DNA from: UBA1189 sp045612925
GTDB taxonomy: Bacteria; Bacteroidota; Bacteroidia; Bacteroidales; Bacteroidaceae
Direction of reading: 5' to 3'
DNA: 21,132 nucleotides
Assembly (NCBI GenBank): GCA_045612925.1
Contig: JAZKZX010000042.1
Location: 1 to 21,132, forward strand
Position 1 is the first letter of the stretch, and each line of letters starts with the position of its first letter. Made by a program: the position numbers and the translations under genes. Of the stretch, positions 16,056 through 21,132 are shown piece by piece. The notes beneath the pieces are model-generated. The model did no database searches and was not told the origin of the DNA. It saw only the letters and a program-made list of their open reading frames with translations.

Positions 16056-16087
16056 CAAAGGTAAAAATTGTTTTTGTATAACCCAAG
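16056..16087 (-). promoter_or_regulatory. Bacteroidota-type promoter of fabG
   Basis: On the minus strand, CTTG (16087-16084) is followed after 20 bp by TACCTTTG (16063-16056). The predicted start near 16049 gives a leader of about 57 bases before ATG 15991, containing the direct motif TGATGCAACTTGCATCA. Confidence 0.72.
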
Positions 16088-16111
16088 CAACTACCCGATT
16101 TCATTGCTCGT

Positions 16112-16142
16112 TTTGTGTAATGAATGTTTTTGTTTACCTTTG
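16112..16142 (+). promoter_or_regulatory. Bacteroidota-type promoter of xerD
   Basis: TTTG (16112-16115) is followed after 19 bp by TACCTTTG (16135-16142). The predicted start near 16149 leaves about 14 bases before ATG 16163. The -7 octamer is identical to that of the divergent fabG promoter. Confidence 0.77.
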
Positions 16143-16162
16143 CTCATCATAAATGGTAGTTT

Positions 16163-17086
16163 ATGGCGGGTGATAGTCAAAAAAAGAATAGTCGGTTACT
16201 GCAGAAATTCAAGCAACATCTATTGTTTGAAAAGGCTCTCTCTACCAATACACTTGAGGCATATGTACATGATGTAGAGAAACTTTTTGATTATCTAGGG
16301 GAGCAGAATATAGATCCGAAAGAGGTGAGGCTTGAGGATTTGGAGAACTTCTTAGCTACATTGCACGATGAGGTGAAGGCTCGTTCGCAGGCTCGTATAC
16401 TTTCAGGTATCCGTTCATTCTACCGGTATCTCGTACTTGATAGATATATTGAGGCAGACCCTACTTTATTGCTCGAGTCGCCCAAAATAGGTGTGAAATT
16501 GCCCGAGGTACTCAGTATAGAGGAGATTGACATGCTCATCAACGCTATAGATCTCAGCAAGCGAGAGGGGCAGCGCAATCGGGCAATCATAGAGACGCTG
16601 TATAGTTGTGGACTGCGTGTATCGGAGGCTTGTAACCTTAAGCTGTCCGATTTGTATCTTAAAGAAGGGTTTATCAAGGTCGAAGGTAAGGGAAGCAAAC
16701 AACGCTTAGTACCTATTTCGGAGCGAGCCATAGCAGAGATTATGACCTACCTTACCGACCGAGCTGAGATAGACATTAAGCCTGGGCATGAGGACTATCT
16801 TTTCGTCAGTGCTCACTTCAAGAAGAAGATGTCGCGTATCACGATGTTTCATATCATCAAGGAACTTGCCGAACAGGTGGGACTGAAGAAAACGATCAGT
16901 CCGCACACCTTCCGGCATTCTTTTGCTACTCATCTGCTCGAAGGTGGCGCTAACTTGCGCGTGATACAAAGTATGCTGGGGCATGAAGATATCGGTACCA
17001 CCGAAATCTATACGCATGTCGATGCACATCGCCTACGCTATGAAATCATAGAGCATCATCCGAGAAACATGAAGAAAAACTCTTGA
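16163..17086 (+). CDS. xerD: Tyrosine recombinase XerD
   Basis: A 307-residue site-specific recombinase that, with XerC, resolves chromosome dimers at dif under FtsK control. The N-terminal SAM-like core-binding domain (about 10-100) is followed by the catalytic domain (about 115-300). The catalytic set is complete: Arg152 in CGLRVSEA, Lys176 in VEGKGSKQR, His248 and Arg251 in HTFRHSFATH, His274 in LGHEDIGTT, and nucleophile Tyr283 in EIYTHV. The spacing equals that of E. coli XerD with a +4 offset. It is a stand-alone gene with its own promoter and housekeeping neighbours, which argues for the dimer-resolution enzyme rather than an element integrase. It converges on the glycosidase gene with only 12 bp between stops. 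Confidence 0.92.
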   Translation: MAGDSQKKNSRLLQKFKQHLLFEKALSTNTLEAYVHDVEKLFDYLGEQNIDPKEVRLEDLENFLATLHDEVKARSQARILSGIRSFYRYLVLDRYIEADPTLLLESPKIGVKLPEVLSIEEIDMLINAIDLSKREGQRNRAIIETLYSCGLRVSEACNLKLSDLYLKEGFIKVEGKGSKQRLVPISERAIAEIMTYLTDRAEIDIKPGHEDYLFVSAHFKKKMSRITMFHIIKELAEQVGLKKTISPHTFRHSFATHLLEGGANLRVIQSMLGHEDIGTTEIYTHVDAHRLRYEIIEHHPRNMKKNS

Positions 17087-17098
17087 TGTTGGGTGCTA

Positions 17099-18862
17099 TT
17101 ATTGCCCTAAAGCATTTAATCGCTCTTGTCCTTGCTGAATGAGTGAGGGGAAATCTTCGCTATATTGGCTATTGAAGTCAAACAGTTTCATCAGCGCATC
17201 CAATTCTGCTAACTTATCTGTATTGTTGCTCGTCGTGAATTCTTGACGCAGGATGCGCATCTTCTCATAGGCTTGTATGCCTTCGATGAGTTTTTCGAAA
17301 CGCACCGAACTTCGGCCATAGGGATATATCATATAGGTGTCGCCAGCGGGCCATTGGCGGAAGCGGGTGTCGTGAAGCGGATCTTTTACCCAGCTGTTAT
17401 ATGCCCACCGCAAGTAGCCATCATATTCCGTCCCTGCTACATAGAAACCATACCATGCAGCTTCAGCTGGCACCGAGAAGGTGAAGGTATTGGGTCTATG
17501 TGTAGAGCAGCAGGTATATATCGTGGTTTTCTTTCCTTCAGCCTTACGGCGCGCAAAGACCTCCTTGGGAAGCAGTTCTGCTTGGTCAAGTGCAATGCAA
17601 TAGTCATAGAGATCGGCTTCAATCTCGGGATGCCAGTTGCCGGCAAGAGATACCTTGAATTCGGGGTCAGCTTTGCGTATGACCGCCATTGCCTTCTGCA
17701 TGGCATGCATGGGGCGCTCGTCCATAGCAATGGTGGTAATACCAAACCATCCTTTTTTGCGCAGGTGCTCAGAGAAGGCTTTGAGCATGGCCACCCACAT
17801 CTCTTCGTAGGCTGCATCACCTGGTGCTGCGCGTAGCACTTGCATGCGATTGGTGGCTACATCATAGTAGGGGAAGCTGAGGGCCCAAGGTATCATCGAA
17901 AAGCAGTTGATTTGCTTGTCGATGCCACAACTCATCATAAACTCTATCCATCGGTCAAATACATCAAAGCCAAACTCCCATGTGCCATCGAGATTTTTGG
18001 TCCATGTCACCATGGAGTCAAAATGGTCTTCTGTCTGCCCGTTCCATGGCTTGTGCATGATGCTTGCGGTGATTACTTTTTGTCCTGCTGCAGCAAGCAT
18101 CTCCATGGAGGGGCGCATTGATGCAAGGTGCGTATCACTCCATAAAGGAGTGTTGTAGTAGCGCGACTCAGCAAAAGGATTTTGCCAAAGATCGAGATGG
18201 AATTGCCAATCTTTCGGTGCAGGCAATGCATAGTCTGCCACCTTTATATATAGAGGTAACTTTGCTATGGTGCGCTTGCCCTCCTTGATGTTGAGCACTC
18301 CGCTATAGGTGCCGGGCATGGCATCGGAAGGTATTTGGCAGCTTACCCATACCGAGCGGGTGCTCATAGCCTCCACGGGTAATGCTTTAGCATGAGGGTC
18401 TATTATATCTGCCACCATTGCCGAGTCATATATGGTATGGTCAGGCCGATATCCGCAACCAGCACCGAGTCCGTCGGGGGTGCTCCACGAGTCGGTTTTC
18501 ACATAGCGTACGAAAGCTGCCTTTACGGCATCGACAGGCAGGGTGTGGCGGCCATTCTTGAATGTAGAGAGCTGCAGTGTAAGGCTATCTGTACTCTTGG
18601 CACTATAGATGACGGCTTGTGTGCTTACGCGCTCACCTCGCCATGCAGTCAGTGTCTCCTTCTGCTTCAGGGCTTCGGTGTCGGGGAGCGAGTGCCATGC
18701 ATAGCGCACATGGCTGTTGCCCCATGCTGCGTGTGTACCCTTGATATCTTTCCATTCCTCTGCTAAAGGAGTATGGTGATCAGGGAGTTCGATAAAGGAG
18801 TCTTGTGCTTGTGTCAAACCAGTGAAGCCAAGAAGTATGGTAAGTAGTAATGTCTTTTTCAT
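17099..18862 (-). CDS. GH123-like secreted glycoside hydrolase (DUF4091), probable beta-N-acetylgalactosaminidase
   Basis: A 587-residue exported protein with a type I signal peptide (MKKTLLLTILLGFTGLTQA, cleavage near 19). Residues about 35-210 form an N-terminal beta-sandwich; 215-520 look like a TIM barrel of the DUF4091/GH123 type; the rest is a helical tail. The pair D381-E382 in ITTIAMDERP matches the adjacent Asp-Glu catalytic pair of GH123, which uses the substrate acetamido group as nucleophile. The length is close to that of the characterised Bacteroides enzyme. Known members release GalNAc from glycosphingolipids, so a host-glycan role is likely but not proven by the sequence. It is the second gene of a pair, 10 bp after the membrane protein stop. 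Confidence 0.75.
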   Translation of the reverse strand: MKKTLLLTILLGFTGLTQAQDSFIELPDHHTPLAEEWKDIKGTHAAWGNSHVRYAWHSLPDTEALKQKETLTAWRGERVSTQAVIYSAKSTDSLTLQLSTFKNGRHTLPVDAVKAAFVRYVKTDSWSTPDGLGAGCGYRPDHTIYDSAMVADIIDPHAKALPVEAMSTRSVWVSCQIPSDAMPGTYSGVLNIKEGKRTIAKLPLYIKVADYALPAPKDWQFHLDLWQNPFAESRYYNTPLWSDTHLASMRPSMEMLAAAGQKVITASIMHKPWNGQTEDHFDSMVTWTKNLDGTWEFGFDVFDRWIEFMMSCGIDKQINCFSMIPWALSFPYYDVATNRMQVLRAAPGDAAYEEMWVAMLKAFSEHLRKKGWFGITTIAMDERPMHAMQKAMAVIRKADPEFKVSLAGNWHPEIEADLYDYCIALDQAELLPKEVFARRKAEGKKTTIYTCCSTHRPNTFTFSVPAEAAWYGFYVAGTEYDGYLRWAYNSWVKDPLHDTRFRQWPAGDTYMIYPYGRSSVRFEKLIEGIQAYEKMRILRQEFTTSNNTDKLAELDALMKLFDFNSQYSEDFPSLIQQGQERLNALGQ

Positions 18863-18872
18863 GTGTTGTATG

Positions 18873-19481
18873 TTAGTGTTGTGCTTTTCGTGCTCTTTGT
18901 TTTCCTAAATAGATGAAGATGAATCCTGTGAGGACAAATACCACAGTGAGGACTATAATCCAGCAGAAAGCGCCCAACCACCCGATGCGATTGATGTCGA
19001 GAAAGAAGTAGGGGAACCACTGGTCGCCAGTAATAAGGTGTCGTGTATATATAAAGGCTATATATAGATAAGGTAAGAGAATGCTGCATTGGATACCTCC
19101 TACAGTAACTTTGCGCACAGGACGAGTACTAAAGAAGTAGATGGTATATAGGATAGGGGTGATGAGATGTAGGCATACGCTGGGTTTGTTTGCCCAATAT
19201 ACAACAGAGGTAGGATCTCCCAGGAGGAGATTGTATACCACGCTGATGACAAGGATGGAGATGAGACCTCCAAACTCCCATTGCATCAGTTGGGTGGATA
19301 TCTGTTTGCGTCGAATGAGTCGCACCAGTTCGTTTATCATCAGCCCGAGGCAATAGAGATTGCCCAAATTGGTGAAGTAGAGTAAGAATCGCTCGCCATA
19401 ATGTTGCCACGAACTAATACATCCATATGCAGATACCATGATGTAGAGGATGACTATGGTGAATCGGAGGGGTTTGTTCAT
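18873..19481 (-). CDS. Pr6Pr-family six-helix membrane protein
   Basis: A 202-residue integral membrane protein with about six hydrophobic helices. The start is ATG 19481 (MNKPLRFTIVILY); the longer frame upstream crosses the pckA terminator hairpin and reads as non-membrane sequence. Features of the Pr6Pr family are FTNLGNLYCLGLM in the second helix region, VVYNLLLG, HLITPILYTIYFF with its conserved His-Pro, and LPYLYIAFIYTRH...WFPYFFLDINRIG near the C-terminus. Function is unknown for the family. It is the first gene of a two-gene unit with the glycosidase. No convincing -33/-7 promoter is seen between it and the pckA terminator, so read-through from pckA may contribute. Confidence 0.75.
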   Translation of the reverse strand: MNKPLRFTIVILYIMVSAYGCISSWQHYGERFLLYFTNLGNLYCLGLMINELVRLIRRKQISTQLMQWEFGGLISILVISVVYNLLLGDPTSVVYWANKPSVCLHLITPILYTIYFFSTRPVRKVTVGGIQCSILLPYLYIAFIYTRHLITGDQWFPYFFLDINRIGWLGAFCWIIVLTVVFVLTGFIFIYLGKQRARKAQH

Positions 19482-19509
19482 TGATGAATAGTGGTTTCTG
19501 AAACAAAAT

Positions 19510-19537
19510 AACAAGGGCAACCGAAGTTGCCCTTGTT
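19510..19537 (-). terminator. Intrinsic terminator downstream of pckA
   Basis: A perfect 12-bp stem, AACAAGGGCAAC with GTTGCCCTTGTT, closes a 4-base loop that reads TTCG on the minus strand, a stable tetraloop. On that strand it is followed by a T-rich tail (ATTTTGTTT). It lies about 90 bp after the pckA stop, beyond the duplicated gene end, and just upstream of the Pr6Pr gene start. Confidence 0.88.
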
Positions 19538-19558
19538 TATTATTAGTCAAAGTTCTTA

Positions 19559-19583
19559 TTAGAGCTTAGGACCAGCAGCTACG
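19559..19583 (-). repeat. pckA 3'-end direct repeat, downstream copy
   Basis: A 25-base exact copy of 19627-19651, offset by 68 bases, that encodes the V-A-A-G-P-K-L-stop end of pckA on the minus strand. It lies outside the gene, between its stop and its terminator. The bases before it on the minus strand (19584-19592) could still read T-L-A into the same frame. A short inverted repeat, AGCTAC/GTAGCT (19577-19582/19590-19595), spans its edge. Confidence 0.95.
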
Positions 19584-19626
19584 GCAAGGGTAGCTCGTTG
19601 CTGCGCTCCGCGCTCTCACGCTTCGC
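19584..19626. other. GC-rich 43-bp insert between the two pckA 3' ends
   Basis: This block, GC-rich and unlike its AT-rich surroundings, separates the duplicated gene ends. On the minus strand it is rich in GCG and GAGC words (GCGAAGCG, GAGCGCGGAGCGC). It is not part of pckA and no known insertion sequence is recognised in it. Confidence 0.6.
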
Positions 19627-19651
19627 TTAGAGCTTAGGACCAGCAGCTACG
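19627..19651 (-). repeat. pckA 3'-end direct repeat, in-gene copy
   Basis: The terminal 25 bases of pckA (TTAGAGCTTAGG through GCTACG on the plus strand), including the stop codon, repeated exactly at 19559-19583. Confidence 0.95.
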
Positions 19652-21132
19652 AGAGCCTTACCAGCTTCGTTGCCAGTGAACTTAGCGAAGTTCTTGATGA
19701 AGCGGCCAGCGAGGTCCTTAGCCTTCTCTTCCCACTGACAAGCGCACTCGTAGGTGTCGCGGGGGTCGAGGATGTTGGTGTCAACACCAGGAAGCTCTGT
19801 GGGAACTACGAAGTCGAAGAAAGGAATAACCTTTGTGGGAGCCTTATCGATAGAACCATCGAGGATAGCGTCGATGATACCACGTGTATCGCGGATAGAG
19901 ATACGCTTGCCGGTACCGTTCCAACCTGTGTTAACGAGGTATGCAGTAGCACCGTTAGCCTCCATCTTCTTAACCAACTCCTCACCATACTTTGTGGGGT
20001 GCAAGCTCAAGAATGCAGCACCGAAGCAAGCTGAGAATGTAGGAGTGGGCTCTGTGATACCGCGCTCTGTACCTGCCAACTTAGCGGTGAAGCCAGAGAG
20101 GAAGTAGTACTGAGTCTGAGCGGGGTTCAAGATAGATACGGGAGGAAGTACACCGAAGGCGTCAGCTGAGAGGAAGATAACCTTCTTGGCGGGACCTGCC
20201 TTAGAAACGGGCTTAACGATGTTCTCGATGTGATCGATAGGATATGATACACGAGTGTTCTCGGTAACGCTCTTGTCTGCGAAGTTGATCTTGCCGTTAG
20301 CGTCTACAGTTACGTTCTCGAGGAGAGCGTTGCGCTTGATAGCGTTGAAGATATCGGGCTCAGACTCCTTGTCGAGGTTGATAACCTTAGCGTAGCAGCC
20401 ACCCTCGAAGTTGAATACGCCCTCGTCGTCCCAACCGTGCTCGTCGTCACCGATGAGGAGGCGCTTAGGATCTGTAGAGAGGGTAGTTTTACCTGTACCA
20501 GAGAGACCGAAGAAGATAGCGGTGTCGCCATCGTGACCTACGTTTGCAGAGCAGTGCATAGAAGCGATGCCGCGCAAGGGGAGGAGGTAGTTCATGATTG
20601 AGAACATACCCTTCTTCATCTCACCACCATACCATGTGTTGAGGATTACCTGCTCCTTAGAAGTGAGGTTGAACACCACTGCAGTCTCAGAGTTGAGGCC
20701 GAGCTCAGCGTAGTTCTCTACCTTTGCCTTAGAAGCGTTGTATACTACGAAGTCGGGTTCACCGTAGTTAGCGAGTTCCTCCTCAGTAGGACGGATGAAC
20801 ATGTTCTTCACGAAGTGTGCCTGCCATGCTACCTCCATGATGAAGCGCACCTTGAGGCGGCTGTTCTCGTTAGCACCGCAGAAGGTATCTACTACGAAGA
20901 GTTTCTTTCCAGAGAGCTCCTTTACAGCGAGGTCCTTGAGCACAGCCCAAGTAGCCTCTGTTACGGGCTTGTTGTCGTTCTTATATTCATCAGAAGTCCA
21001 CCATACAGTGTTCTTGCTTACCTCGTCCATTACAAAGAACTTGTCTTTGGGTGAACGGCCGGTGTAAACACCTGTCATCACGTTAACGGCACCGAGCTCA
21101 GTTTCCTGACCTTTCTCGAAACCTTCAAGACC
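19627..21132 (-). CDS. pckA: ATP-dependent phosphoenolpyruvate carboxykinase (N-terminus beyond window)
   Basis: 501 codons are present; the first 30-40 residues lie beyond the window, since the family is about 530-540 long. The enzyme interconverts oxaloacetate plus ATP and PEP plus CO2 plus ADP. In anaerobic Bacteroidales it usually runs toward oxaloacetate for succinate formation. Landmarks are YTGRSPKDKF (substrate-binding Arg), the P-loop GLSGTGKTTLS, the metal-binding DDEHGWDDEGVFNFEGGCYAK segment, SYPIDHIEN, and TAYLVNTGWNG. Codon use is strongly restricted (for example GTA, GCT, AAC, AAG), as expected of a highly expressed gene. The stop is followed by a 43-bp GC-rich insert, a repeat of the gene end and then the terminator. 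Confidence 0.96.
   Translation of the reverse strand, partial: GLEGFEKGQETELGAVNVMTGVYTGRSPKDKFFVMDEVSKNTVWWTSDEYKNDNKPVTEATWAVLKDLAVKELSGKKLFVVDTFCGANENSRLKVRFIMEVAWQAHFVKNMFIRPTEEELANYGEPDFVVYNASKAKVENYAELGLNSETAVVFNLTSKEQVILNTWYGGEMKKGMFSIMNYLLPLRGIASMHCSANVGHDGDTAIFFGLSGTGKTTLSTDPKRLLIGDDEHGWDDEGVFNFEGGCYAKVINLDKESEPDIFNAIKRNALLENVTVDANGKINFADKSVTENTRVSYPIDHIENIVKPVSKAGPAKKVIFLSADAFGVLPPVSILNPAQTQYYFLSGFTAKLAGTERGITEPTPTFSACFGAAFLSLHPTKYGEELVKKMEANGATAYLVNTGWNGTGKRISIRDTRGIIDAILDGSIDKAPTKVIPFFDFVVPTELPGVDTNILDPRDTYECACQWEEKAKDLAGRFIKNFAKFTGNEAGKALVAAGPKL

Noticed and set aside
16163..17086. Integrase of a mobile element
   Set aside because: Length, motif spacing and housekeeping neighbours fit chromosomal XerD; no attachment repeats or element genes surround it.
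19482..19550. A longer start for the Pr6Pr membrane protein
   Set aside because: The extension runs through the pckA terminator stem and does not resemble the family N-terminus.

Overview
The window reads as chromosomal DNA from a member of the Bacteroidales (phylum Bacteroidota). The evidence is the repeated -33/-7 promoter pattern TTTG-N19-20-TAnnTTTG typical of that phylum, the absence of clear Shine-Dalgarno sequences, and the lipoprotein-rich gene content: a DUF4369/thioredoxin-like lipoprotein, a CotH protein ending in a T9SS-like 'YDVYGRRV...GVIYIINRKKVVF' tail, and a GH123/DUF4091 glycosidase. I cannot fix the family or genus. Coding density is high and most genes are housekeeping. 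No rRNA, tRNA, CRISPR array, complete insertion sequence, phage or obvious defence system is visible.

Layout. (1) 1-413: the 3' end of an isoprenylcysteine methyltransferase-like membrane protein (+), then a bidirectional terminator. (2) 414-2987: a large secreted CotH-kinase-fold protein (-). (3) 2988-3851: an 860-bp gene-free, AT-rich region with a promoter at each end, inverted arrays of a GTAAGC hexamer, a nine-C tract and a nested inverted repeat. (4) 3852-7293 (+): a thioredoxin-fold lipoprotein that lacks the CxxC cysteines, then RNase R, whose 3' end is duplicated downstream. (5) 14064-7436 (-): a compact five-gene operon, read in order as acetyl-CoA hydrolase/CoA-transferase, M3 metallopeptidase lipoprotein, dCMP deaminase, S41 C-terminal processing protease lipoprotein and MetF. 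Gaps are 17-29 bp with one 4-bp overlap. (6) 14226-15134 (+): a membrane-anchored LytTR regulator, divergent from the operon. (7) 15242-15991 (-): FabG, divergent from XerD (16163-17086, +). (8) 19481-17099 (-): a Pr6Pr-type membrane protein followed by a GH123-like glycosidase. (9) 19627-21132 (-): ATP-dependent PEP carboxykinase, cut by the window edge; its 3' end is also duplicated downstream.

Functional links. PEP carboxykinase and the CoA-transferase belong to central fermentative carbon metabolism of gut-type Bacteroidales (succinate, propionate and acetate handling). The dCMP deaminase makes dUMP, and MetF draws on 5,10-methylene-THF; both meet at thymidylate synthase, so their shared operon could balance pyrimidine and one-carbon fluxes (inference). 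Two envelope peptidases in the same operon suggest a periplasmic protein-processing role.

The most unusual signals are the two independent duplications of gene 3' ends (rnr and pckA), each including the stop codon and separated by only 28-43 bp of unrelated sequence, and the structured gene-free region at about 3.0-3.85 kb. No clearly novel multi-gene system is evident.
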